Assembly: GCF_014773275.1 (NCBI RefSeq)
Contig: NZ_JACWMW010000005.1
Coordinates: forward strand, 124,001 to 188,000
DNA from: Mucilaginibacter rigui
Lineage (GTDB): Bacteria > Bacteroidota > Bacteroidia > Sphingobacteriales > Sphingobacteriaceae
DNA length: 64,000 nt
Direction: 5' to 3'
Below, one piece after another: positions 7,374 through 15,765 of the stretch. Positions within the stretch are counted from its first letter, which is position 1, and every line of letters begins with the position of its first letter. A model generated the notes under the pieces. The model saw only the letters and a list, made by a program, of their open reading frames with translations, was not told where the DNA came from and did not search any database. The position numbers and the translations under genes were made by a program.

Positions 7374-9670
7374 CTAAAATAGTCACTTGTAAACTGTTGT
7401 TATCCGTTCTTTTTTTATGTTACTGCACAAATACTAACGCGCAAGAGTATTATAAAAATTTAAACATCATCCCCTATCCGTCAACCCTTACACCGGGCGA
7501 GGGTTACTTTGTGATCAATGCACAAACCACCCTTATTGCCCCCTCCAGGTTTGTAAATGGAGCCGCACAGCTTAATAAACTCGTAAAAGCAGGAACAGGG
7601 CATACGCTCATACAGGGCAAATCAAACCCAACAAATACAGTAAAGTTTGTTTATGATGGTTCTATAAAAAACCCGGAAGCATACCGACTTAATATTACAA
7701 CCAAACACATTATTATTACTGCAGGTACGCCTGCCGGCGCGTTCCACGCGGTAGAAACCATCAGGCAATTATTGCCGGTTTCTGTTGAAACAGGGCAAAA
7801 AAACACACAGGTAAGCCTGCCATCGGTAAATATTGATGACCAGCCTGCCTATGCGTGGCGGGGCATGCACCTGGACGTATCAAGACACTTTTTTTCGATA
7901 AGTTATCTTAAAAAGTTTATTGATGTAATGGCCCTTTACAAAATGAACAAGTTTCACCTGCACCTTACCGACGACCAGGGCTGGCGTGTTGAAATAAAAA
8001 AGTACCCGAAACTAACTGAACAAGGCGCCTGGCGTACATTCAACAACCAGGATTCGGCCTGTATGAAAAGGGCTGCAGATAACCCCGATTTTAATATGGA
8101 TCAAAAACACATCATCCATAAAAACGGAAAAACGCTTTACGGCGGGTTTTATACACAGCAACAATTAAAAGACCTTGTTGCCTATGCGGCCAATCGTCAT
8201 ATTGATATTATCCCAGAAATAGATATGCCCGGCCATATGATGGCTGCTATTAACGCCTACCCTTTTTTAACCTGCGACAGCCAGAATAAATGGGGCGAGC
8301 TATTTTCAACGCCGATATGCCCATGTAGCGAAACCACCTTTGAGTTTGCCAAAAATGTATATACCGAGATCATGGACATCTTCCCTTCAAAATATATCCA
8401 TATTGGTGGTGATGAGGTTGACCGCCGTGACTGGGGCAAATCTGAAGCCTGCAAGGAACTGATGAAGCGCGAAGGTATAACCAGCTTACCCGATCTGCAA
8501 AATTACTTTATAGACCGAATGGAGCAGTTTTTCAACTCAAAGGGCCGCAAACTCATCGGTTGGGACGAAGTGCTAGAGGGCAAAATAAGTTCGACAGCGA
8601 TGATCATGTATTGGCGCAGTTGGGTGCCTGACGCGCCCGTTAAAGCGGCACAGCACGGCAACCAGGTTATCATGACACCCGGCACACCATTGTACTTTGA
8701 CAACCCGGCCGATAAAAATTCCATTTCAAATGTATACCATTTTAACCCGGTGCCTCAAAACCTAACTGCAGAGCAGGCTAAGCTCATTATTGGGGCACAG
8801 GCTAATATATGGACTGAATACATCCCATCCGAAAAACGGGCCGATTATATGTATATGCCACGCATGACCGCCCTGGCCGAATTACTATGGACGAATAAAC
8901 AAGACTATTATAAAAGCTATACCCAACGCCTTGTTCAGCAATACAGCAGGCTGGAAGCACTGAATATAAATTACAGGCAACCCGATCTTGAAGGAGTACT
9001 TGACACACGGGTTTTTATCACCTCAGATACTGTGAAAGTGAATTCGCCGTTAAGTACATCTGCCATCAGGTATACAACTAATGGTGATTTGCCCGGTCAA
9101 AACTCGCCGCTGTTACGTAATTACGTGGTGAACCACCCGCAAACTATAAAACTGGCTGCATTTACCCCAAGCGGTAAACGCGGCGATATTTATACAGTAA
9201 AATACGTGCAGCAAACACTGGCTCAACCTGTAACAGCTACAGGCGTTGCCACGGGGTTAGCAGCAAATTATTATAAAGGCTTTTTTAAAGGAGCCTCGGG
9301 TATAACACAGGGCGCTGCCGATAGCACCTTCGTTACGCAAACCATTTCGGTACCGGCATCGGTCAAGGCACCCTCGTTCGCTATAAAATACAGGGGATAT
9401 ATTGACGTACCGAAGGATGGCGTTTATACATTTTACCTAACCTGTGATGATAGCGGGATATTGAACGTGGCCAACCGCGAAACGGTTAATAATGATGGAA
9501 TGCACTCACCAATGGAAAAAAGCGGCCAGGTTGCCCTAAAAAAAGGTTTGCAACCATTTGCTTTAGATTTTGTTGAAGGAGGCGGAGGCTACACACTTAA
9601 ACTACAATACAGCATAAACGGAAATGAGCGGGAAGATGTCCCTGAATCATGGTTTAAACATAACCAATAA
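7370..9670 (+). CDS. Exported GH20 beta-N-acetylhexosaminidase with C-terminal PA14 domain
   Basis: The enzyme should remove terminal GlcNAc or GalNAc from glycans by substrate-assisted catalysis in the periplasm or outside. In order: a signal peptide (residues 1-25, probable cut after NAQ or nearby), a GH20b N-terminal domain (about 30-155), the GH20 barrel (about 160-500) with HLHLTDDQGWR and the catalytic pair Asp348-Glu349 in HIGGDEV, a chitobiase-type C-terminal Ig-like module (about 545-615), and a PA14-like carbohydrate-binding domain (about 630-766; YRGYIDVPKDGVYTFYL). It overlaps the upstream symporter gene by four bases. There are no SusCD genes nearby, so this is not a classical polysaccharide utilisation locus. 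Confidence 0.94.
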   Translation: MTKIVTCKLLLSVLFLCYCTNTNAQEYYKNLNIIPYPSTLTPGEGYFVINAQTTLIAPSRFVNGAAQLNKLVKAGTGHTLIQGKSNPTNTVKFVYDGSIKNPEAYRLNITTKHIIITAGTPAGAFHAVETIRQLLPVSVETGQKNTQVSLPSVNIDDQPAYAWRGMHLDVSRHFFSISYLKKFIDVMALYKMNKFHLHLTDDQGWRVEIKKYPKLTEQGAWRTFNNQDSACMKRAADNPDFNMDQKHIIHKNGKTLYGGFYTQQQLKDLVAYAANRHIDIIPEIDMPGHMMAAINAYPFLTCDSQNKWGELFSTPICPCSETTFEFAKNVYTEIMDIFPSKYIHIGGDEVDRRDWGKSEACKELMKREGITSLPDLQNYFIDRMEQFFNSKGRKLIGWDEVLEGKISSTAMIMYWRSWVPDAPVKAAQHGNQVIMTPGTPLYFDNPADKNSISNVYHFNPVPQNLTAEQAKLIIGAQANIWTEYIPSEKRADYMYMPRMTALAELLWTNKQDYYKSYTQRLVQQYSRLEALNINYRQPDLEGVLDTRVFITSDTVKVNSPLSTSAIRYTTNGDLPGQNSPLLRNYVVNHPQTIKLAAFTPSGKRGDIYTVKYVQQTLAQPVTATGVATGLAANYYKGFFKGASGITQGAADSTFVTQTISVPASVKAPSFAIKYRGYIDVPKDGVYTFYLTCDDSGILNVANRETVNNDGMHSPMEKSGQVALKKGLQPFALDFVEGGGGYTLKLQYSINGNEREDVPESWFKHNQ

Positions 9671-9712
9671 CATAAAAGCTACTGAGCATCATATTTAATT
9701 TTTTGTAATAAC

Positions 9713-10420
9713 ATGACTGGTGAAGAAAAGATAAGACAAGCATTTGAGAATAAAAACTGGCAGGAAATAAAAGTAACAGACTCCTGGCAGATCTTTAAAA
9801 TAATGGCCGAATTTGTTGACGGCTTCGAGAAACTGGCTAAAATTGGCCCCTGCGTATCCATCTTCGGGTCGGCACGTACGCATAACGATAACAAGTACTA
9901 TAAACTGGCCGAGAATACCGCCCGCCTGCTTACCGAGCGTGGTTACGGTGTAATATCGGGCGGTGGCCCAGGTATTATGGAAGCTGCTAATAAGGGCGCT
10001 TACGAAGCCGGTGGTAAATCGGTAGGTTTAAATATCGAACTGCCATTTGAGCAATTCCATAATAAGTATATTGACAGGGATAAGATCCTGGAGTTTGATT
10101 ACTTTTTTATCCGTAAGGTAATGTTCATGAAGTACTCGCAGGGCTTCATCATCCTGCCGGGTGGTTTTGGCACCATGGACGAATCATTTGAAGCCATAAC
10201 GCTGATCCAGACCGGTAAAATTGCCCGCTTCCCTATCGTTTTTGTTGGGGTTGATTACTGGGGCGGCCTGTTTAAATGGGTAGAAGAGAAAATGCTGGCT
10301 AATGAGCATAATATCAGCCCGGACGATTTGAACCTGTACCGCGTAGTTGATACCGCCGAAGAAGCCGCAGAGCATATCTTCCGTTTCTATGACAAGTATG
10401 TATTGAAACCCAACTTTTAA
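9713..10420 (+). CDS. LOG-family protein (TIGR00730, nucleotide 5'-monophosphate phosphoribohydrolase-like)
   Basis: The 235-residue protein has the Rossmann-like LOG fold. It shows FGSAR (51-55), SGGGPGIMEAANKGA (82-96) and the catalytic PGGFGTMDE motif (149-157). Homologues hydrolyse AMP or cytokinin riboside monophosphates to base plus ribose-5-phosphate; many bacterial copies are annotated as putative lysine decarboxylases by mistake. It starts 42 bases after the hexosaminidase and ends at a bidirectional terminator. The family is certain; the preferred nucleotide is not known. Confidence 0.92.
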   Translation: MTGEEKIRQAFENKNWQEIKVTDSWQIFKIMAEFVDGFEKLAKIGPCVSIFGSARTHNDNKYYKLAENTARLLTERGYGVISGGGPGIMEAANKGAYEAGGKSVGLNIELPFEQFHNKYIDRDKILEFDYFFIRKVMFMKYSQGFIILPGGFGTMDESFEAITLIQTGKIARFPIVFVGVDYWGGLFKWVEEKMLANEHNISPDDLNLYRVVDTAEEAAEHIFRFYDKYVLKPNF

Positions 10421-10438
10421 CGGGTTCTGTCAACATAA

Positions 10439-10473
10439 AAAAAGGCGGCTCAATTTTATTGAACCGCCTTTTT
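10439..10473. terminator. Bidirectional terminator between convergent genes
   Basis: A 15-bp stem with one mismatch (AAAAAGGCGGCTCAA / TTGAACCGCCTTTTT) surrounds a 5-base loop. T-runs follow the stem on both strands, so it can stop the LOG gene and the oppositely oriented thioredoxin-fold gene. Confidence 0.88.
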
Positions 10474-10492
10474 AGTTTAGGTAAAATAAATA

Positions 10493-12448
10493 TTATTTAC
10501 TCTCCGATGCTTTTGGCACATTGGCAACCGCTTCCGGGTCGGCAGCCATTTCAACCATGTTTACCACCTCATCAAGTACTGCCTCTGCCGAGCCTGAGTA
10601 ACCGGTATATTTAAACCTGGTGTTACCGTTCTTATCAATAATAAATTTTGTTGGTATAAATTCCACCTTAAATAAACCCGCAACCTTTCCTTGCCTGCCA
10701 TCAGCAGCTTTATCATCTAACAACACCTGGAAATTGTACTTTTTATCAGCTATAAACTTTTTAACTCCCGGCACATAATTATCACCACTTTCAAATGTAT
10801 CCACAAACAGGAACTTCACATTCGGGTTGTCCTTGTACTTGTTCACAGCCAACTGCATACCCGGAAAGGATGCTATACACGGGCCGCACCAGGTAGCCCA
10901 AAAATCTACCACAACAACTTTACCTTTAAGGCTTGCCAGTGATACCTCTTTGCCGTCAAAATCTTTCAGCGCGAAAGCCGGTGCGGGTGTATTGATCATA
11001 TCCTTCACCAGGTTAGCCCTCGCAAGCGCTGTTTTTTGCTTATCCAGCCCGGCAATGTATTCGGCAAAACCGGCATCGCTCCCTTTTACCTTAGCGTAAG
11101 CAGTAGCTAATTGGGCCTTTAATCCTTCCGAACTTTTACCCGCAACGATGGATTTTTCGGCCACTTCCTTTGTTTTGGCATATTGGCCGCTTGCGTTCAA
11201 TATCATCGCGTAGTGCTCGTTTATCTCTGCATCCTGATAAGTCATACCGTTATAAACTTCACTTTGATATTTTAACGCCTCTGGGAATTTACCCAGTTTA
11301 TACATGATAAAAGCGTAGGTATCAGCGTTATTTCTGTAAGTAGCACGGTTATTCTCATTAATTTGCCTGGCGGTCATAAACATACCGTCGGCGCCCGATT
11401 TTAGCTGCTCGTCTAAAATATCTAACGATTGTTTAGACAGTACCGCGGCTTCATCAAGGCGCTCACCTTTCTCGGCCCAATTCCAGGCAACGCTATTTAA
11501 AGCTATTGCTAATTGCGATTTGTTTTTCAACTGTGCAGCCCATTCATTATACTTTGCAATGTTACCGGCATTAAGATATGCCGATGCTATTTGCACCCTA
11601 AAATTATCCTGAATAGTAGCTTTCTCATTCTTCTCGGGATATTTGGCCAGGTAAGCACGATAAAGTTCTTCTTTTTTAGCCGCGTCTTTTTCTTTGTTAA
11701 TGGCCATGCCCGCAGCATTTTGCGCGGCCTCGCCATTAGGGAATTTAGCAACAATAATGGCGTTCAATGAATCGGCCGAGCTTTGTTTCCTAAGCCGGGC
11801 GTACATATTAGACGCCATCATCATTTCTTTTTCTTTACCACTTTTTGTCCACGCAGCAATTTTATCTTTTACCAATTGCTGGCTGGCGGCATCTTTCGAT
11901 GCGGCTATCAGGCCTACGTAATTTAAACCATAATCCAGCTCGCTTTGCGGGTATAATTCAAATTCTTTTTTGTACAGATCAATAGCTGCCGGTGCATCGG
12001 TTTTTAACTTGCTAAAGTAAGCGCCCATACCACTCCCTATTGTGTAGGCTTTCATAGCATAAGCACCTGCAACCGGTTTATCATTAGTACCATATACCAG
12101 GTATACATATCCCTTTTCAACATTATCATCTATAGCTTCGCCGCTGTTTATTTTAAAAAATAAGCTTTTGGTATCGGCTGGTACAACAAACTCTCCTGCA
12201 AGGTTTGCTCCATCTTTTTTCAGGTCAGCATCTACAGCGCTATTACGCTTATTATCTAAAAAGTAAATAGTTGCTTTAATATCCTGCTTCCCATCAAGCG
12301 GTGTTCCTGCGGGGTTATAGGTAAAGCTTATCTTCTGCCCCACCGAGGGTGTTTCATCAGATAATTTAAGATGATCTGCTGTTTGCCCAATAGCACTTTG
12401 CAGCATCAAAGCACAAGGTAGTGTGATAAGTAGGTTAAGTGTTTTCAT
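10493..12448 (-). CDS. Exported TlpA-like thiol:disulfide oxidoreductase with long helical N-terminal region
   Basis: The 651-residue protein has a signal peptide (residues 1-21, cut after AIGQ). A beta-rich N-terminal domain follows, then a long helical region (roughly 150-490) resembling TPR-type solenoids, and a C-terminal TlpA/ResA-like thioredoxin domain with the active site WCGPC at 520-524 and a cis-proline segment FIPTKF. Such proteins reduce disulfides in the periplasm, often for cytochrome maturation or protein quality control. The large helical part suggests a binding platform for a partner protein. It stands alone between a convergent terminator and the divergent MFS pair. The fold is clear; the partner is unknown. 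Confidence 0.88.
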   Translation of the reverse strand: MKTLNLLITLPCALMLQSAIGQTADHLKLSDETPSVGQKISFTYNPAGTPLDGKQDIKATIYFLDNKRNSAVDADLKKDGANLAGEFVVPADTKSLFFKINSGEAIDDNVEKGYVYLVYGTNDKPVAGAYAMKAYTIGSGMGAYFSKLKTDAPAAIDLYKKEFELYPQSELDYGLNYVGLIAASKDAASQQLVKDKIAAWTKSGKEKEMMMASNMYARLRKQSSADSLNAIIVAKFPNGEAAQNAAGMAINKEKDAAKKEELYRAYLAKYPEKNEKATIQDNFRVQIASAYLNAGNIAKYNEWAAQLKNKSQLAIALNSVAWNWAEKGERLDEAAVLSKQSLDILDEQLKSGADGMFMTARQINENNRATYRNNADTYAFIMYKLGKFPEALKYQSEVYNGMTYQDAEINEHYAMILNASGQYAKTKEVAEKSIVAGKSSEGLKAQLATAYAKVKGSDAGFAEYIAGLDKQKTALARANLVKDMINTPAPAFALKDFDGKEVSLASLKGKVVVVDFWATWCGPCIASFPGMQLAVNKYKDNPNVKFLFVDTFESGDNYVPGVKKFIADKKYNFQVLLDDKAADGRQGKVAGLFKVEFIPTKFIIDKNGNTRFKYTGYSGSAEAVLDEVVNMVEMAADPEAVANVPKASESK

Positions 12449-12553
12449 GGTGAACTAATTTTTTAGTCAATGTAAGAATTTAGTTACATTATTTCCAAAT
12501 ATTATATGGCAATAAATAAAGATATTTAAAATATTAGTTGTTTATTTACGGCA

Positions 12554-13816
12554 ATGGACGCGCTTACCCAACCCAAAAAGAAGGCTGCCCTGAGCTTTAT
12601 ATTTATTACGCTGCTTATCGATGTTATAGGTTTAGCCATCATTATCCCTGTTTTCCCTAAACTGATAGAAACGCTTATACATGGCAATATCAGCCAGGCA
12701 TCCAAGTATTCGGGCTTGTTGCTGGTAGCTTATGCCGTTATGCAATTCCTGTTTTCGCCGCTGGTAGGTAACCTTAGCGATAAATATGGCCGCAGGCCGG
12801 TATTGCTGTTTTCGCTTTTAGGCTTTGGTATCGATTATCTTTTCCTGGCATTTGCTCCTACTATTGGCTGGCTGTTTGTTGGCCGCATAATAGCGGGTAT
12901 TACAGGCGCAAGCTTTACAACGGCATCGGCCTATATAGCTGATGTGAGCGAACCCGAAAAACGCGCGCAAAACTTTGGGATGATAGGCGTTGCATTTGGC
13001 CTGGGTTTCATCATAGGGCCTGTTATAGGCGGCATACTGGGTAAAATGGATACGCATTACCCGTTTTATGCCGCTGCTGCACTGGCACTGTTAAACGCTG
13101 CCTATGGTTTCTTCATATTGCCCGAATCGTTAGACAAAGAACACCGCCGCGATTTCGACTGGAAACGCGCCAACCCAATGGGTTCTCTGATCCAATTAAG
13201 AAAATACCCGGCTGTAATTGGCCTGGCTGCATGTTTGTTCATCGTTTACTTTGCCGGCCACGCCGTACAAAGCGTGTGGACTTTCTACACCATGGAGAAA
13301 TTTAAATGGACCGAAGACATTGTGGGTTATTCGTTAGGCTTTATTGGTTTGATGATAGCCATCGTGCAGGGGGGCTTGATCAGGATTGTTATACCTAAAC
13401 TTGGGCAAAACCGCAGCATCTGGATCGGATTGGTTTTATACGCCATAGGTATGCTGCTTTTTGGCCTGGCTAACAAAAGCTGGATGATGTTCGCCTTTAT
13501 GATCCCTTATGCCTTAGGCGGTATTTGCGGCCCTGCCCTGCAAGGTGTGATGACCAACGAAGTACCCAAAAACGAACAGGGCGAATTACAAGGCGGCTTA
13601 ACCAGCTTAATGAGCCTTAGCTCTATATTCGGCCCATGGTTTATGACGTATATATTTTATTATTTTACAAGTACCAAAACAGTTATTCACCTGCCCGGTG
13701 CGCCATACTTTGTAGCATCGGCATTAATGCTGATTGGCGCGATACTTGCCGTACGTAGTTTCAAAAAAGAGAAACAATCAGTTGATAAAACATCTTATAA
13801 CAGCGGTTCGCATTAA
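12554..13816 (+). CDS. MFS transporter, TCR/Tet family (copy 1)
   Basis: The 420-residue protein has 12 predicted helices and the TetA-like MFS layout. Motif A (GNLSDKYGRRPVLL) lies in the loop after helix 2 and a motif-C-like GLGFIIGPVIGGILG in helix 5. TCR/Tet relatives export tetracyclines, but chromosomal members in Bacteroidota usually have unknown substrates, and resistance should not be assumed. It begins at an ATG at 12554 and is followed after 15 bases by a close paralogue, so this is a tandem duplication. Confidence 0.9.
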   Translation: MDALTQPKKKAALSFIFITLLIDVIGLAIIIPVFPKLIETLIHGNISQASKYSGLLLVAYAVMQFLFSPLVGNLSDKYGRRPVLLFSLLGFGIDYLFLAFAPTIGWLFVGRIIAGITGASFTTASAYIADVSEPEKRAQNFGMIGVAFGLGFIIGPVIGGILGKMDTHYPFYAAAALALLNAAYGFFILPESLDKEHRRDFDWKRANPMGSLIQLRKYPAVIGLAACLFIVYFAGHAVQSVWTFYTMEKFKWTEDIVGYSLGFIGLMIAIVQGGLIRIVIPKLGQNRSIWIGLVLYAIGMLLFGLANKSWMMFAFMIPYALGGICGPALQGVMTNEVPKNEQGELQGGLTSLMSLSSIFGPWFMTYIFYYFTSTKTVIHLPGAPYFVASALMLIGAILAVRSFKKEKQSVDKTSYNSGSH

Positions 13817-13831
13817 CATCCCATACTTTAT

Positions 13832-15088
13832 ATGAGTAAACCCGCCCAACATGGCAAAGCCGCTTTAGGATTTATTTTCGTCACCATATTTATTGATGTA
13901 CTGGGTTTAGGTGTTATTATCCCTATCCTGCCCAAATTACTGGAAGAACTTGGCCATGTTGATATTAGTATGGCCAGCCAGTATAGCGGTTACCTCACTT
14001 TCACCTACGCATCTATGCAGTTTTTGTTTGCACCCGTGTTAGGTAACCTGAGCGATCTGATAGGCCGCAGGCCTGTGTTGCTTTTTTCCCTTTTTGGGTT
14101 CGGTATCGATTACCTTTTTATGGCCTTTGCCCCTACTATTGCCTGGCTTTTTGCAGGCAGGCTGATAGCAGGTATTGCCGGGGCCAGCACCACAACAGCA
14201 ACAGCTTACATAGCCGATGTAAGTACCGGCGAGAAAAGGGCTGCCAACTTTGGCCTGATAGGTGCAGCAACAGGCCTGGGATTTATTTTAGGTATTGGCC
14301 TTGGTGGTTTTTTAGGCGCTATATGGATAAGGCTGCCGTTTATTGTAGCCGCAGGGCTTGCCTTGCTGAACGCCCTATACGGCTTTTTTGTACTGCCCGA
14401 ATCATTGGCGATAAAAAACAGGCGCAGGTTTGAGTGGAAACGTGCGAACCCCGTGGGCTCACTGTTAAGGTTGAGAAAATATTCGTTAGCCATAAGCACG
14501 CTGATTACAGCATATACGGTAGTTTATATTGGCCAGAAAGCGGTGGAAGGTGTATTGCCTTTTTATGTGATAGAAAAATTCCAGTGGACTACGCAAAGCA
14601 TTGGGGCGCTGGGGATCTTTATAGGCCTGCTTATAGCAGGCATACAGGGAGGCTTTGTCCGCTGGACGATCCCTAAGTTTGGCTTGCGGAAAAATATACT
14701 GGCAGGCATAGCTTTTTACGGTATAGGGCTTGTGCTTATCGCATTTAACAACGTGGGCTGGCTGATGTATGTTTACATGATCCCTTATTGCCTGGGTGGT
14801 ATAGGCGGTACTGCGCTACAGGGCTTTATATCTGATAATGTACCCGCCAATGAGCAGGGCGAACTACAGGGCGCGCTTGCCAGCCTGGTAAGCCTAACAA
14901 CCATTATTGGCCCGCTGATGATGACCACGTTATTCCATCATTTCACCATAAAAGGAGCTTCGGTATATTTCCCCGGTGCGCCGTTTTTATTGGGTGCGAT
15001 ACTGATGTTTATCAGCGTTATTTTAACGATAAGAAGCTTTAAGAAAAAAAACGATTCGCATAAACTGCCCGAGACTAACTTAATGTAA
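13832..15088 (+). CDS. MFS transporter, TCR/Tet family (copy 2)
   Basis: The 418-residue protein is a paralogue of the preceding gene along its whole length. Both share RRPVLLFSLxGFGIDYLF, the YIADVS segment in helix 4, the KRANPxGSL loop between the two halves, and QGELQGxLxSL near helix 10. It has 12 predicted helices and motif A (GNLSDLIGRRPVLL). The last nine bases overlap the 3' end of the convergent DUF502 gene. The substrate is unknown; divergence from copy 1 suggests separate specificities or a heterodimer. Confidence 0.9.
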   Translation: MSKPAQHGKAALGFIFVTIFIDVLGLGVIIPILPKLLEELGHVDISMASQYSGYLTFTYASMQFLFAPVLGNLSDLIGRRPVLLFSLFGFGIDYLFMAFAPTIAWLFAGRLIAGIAGASTTTATAYIADVSTGEKRAANFGLIGAATGLGFILGIGLGGFLGAIWIRLPFIVAAGLALLNALYGFFVLPESLAIKNRRRFEWKRANPVGSLLRLRKYSLAISTLITAYTVVYIGQKAVEGVLPFYVIEKFQWTTQSIGALGIFIGLLIAGIQGGFVRWTIPKFGLRKNILAGIAFYGIGLVLIAFNNVGWLMYVYMIPYCLGGIGGTALQGFISDNVPANEQGELQGALASLVSLTTIIGPLMMTTLFHHFTIKGASVYFPGAPFLLGAILMFISVILTIRSFKKKNDSHKLPETNLM

Positions 15089-15673
15089 CCCGCTAACCCC
15101 GCCTGATATCACAAACTTCATCACATCGGCAGCGTTGCGGTTAATAGGTTTTACTTTATCTGCCGATACAATAACCACCTGCCCCGCAAACGAGTACGAC
15201 ATGGGAAAATATACCGCAACTTCGCCGGGCAGGTCGATAGACTTCATATCCTTTTGAACAAGGAAACCTATTTTCTTCAACCCAAATTCGTTTACTTCAA
15301 CTAAAACGGGCTCGTTAAACTTCTTCTCCTCGCCTACAAAAGCTTCAGTAAGGTCCTTAATGGATGAATAGAGGAATTTAAAGAGCGGCAGGCGGTTCAG
15401 CCAGCGGGCAAACCATTTTTTAATAGGATCGGTAATAACGTTGGTAACCAGTATCCCCGCTATCAGGATGATCACAATTACATTTAAAATACCCAAGCCG
15501 GGGATGTAAAGCGGTTTACCCTGGCTGTCAACCAATATCTCGCTGCTCAGGTTAAGCGAAGTATCAATCCGCGATACGATCCAGAAGATCAGGAAGAAAG
15601 CTGCGCCAAGAGGCACAACTATCAAAAGGCCTTTAATAAAGTAATTAAGCAGGGCGCCGAATATTCTCTTCAT
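15080..15673 (-). CDS. DUF502 family membrane protein
   Basis: The 197-residue protein matches DUF502: two N-terminal membrane segments (about residues 10-32 and 55-77) joined by a short loop with IPGLG, then the conserved NRLPLFKFLYSSIKDLTEAF stretch and a soluble beta domain. Bacterial members are uncharacterised; plant homologues are called COV (continuous vascular ring) proteins. Its 3' end overlaps the convergent MFS gene by nine bases. A repeat-rich spacer separates it from the murF-alr gene upstream on the same strand. Confidence 0.85.
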   Translation of the reverse strand: MKRIFGALLNYFIKGLLIVVPLGAAFFLIFWIVSRIDTSLNLSSEILVDSQGKPLYIPGLGILNVIVIILIAGILVTNVITDPIKKWFARWLNRLPLFKFLYSSIKDLTEAFVGEEKKFNEPVLVEVNEFGLKKIGFLVQKDMKSIDLPGEVAVYFPMSYSFAGQVVIVSADKVKPINRNAADVMKFVISGGVSGLH

Positions 15674-15683
15674 CCGAAAATAA

Positions 15684-15765
15684 TTAGTGATTTAGTGAAT
15701 GAGCGACTTAGTGATTGGCATATCCATCTTAAATCTGCACATTCAAAATCTGCATATCTGCACAT
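15684..15765. repeat. Short tandem-like intergenic repeats (TTAGTGA and ATCTGCA units)
   Basis: The spacer between the DUF502 and murF-alr genes carries near-repeats TTAGTGATTTAGTGA...CTTAGTGATT (15684-15715), then three spaced copies of ATCTGCA(CATT) between about 15732 and 15765. This looks like an interspersed repeat relic rather than a coding or regulatory sequence. Confidence 0.5.

Noticed and set aside
12554..15088. Tetracycline resistance locus
   Set aside because: The proteins are TetA-like MFS transporters, but there is no TetR/tet operator arrangement and chromosomal relatives mostly have other substrates.
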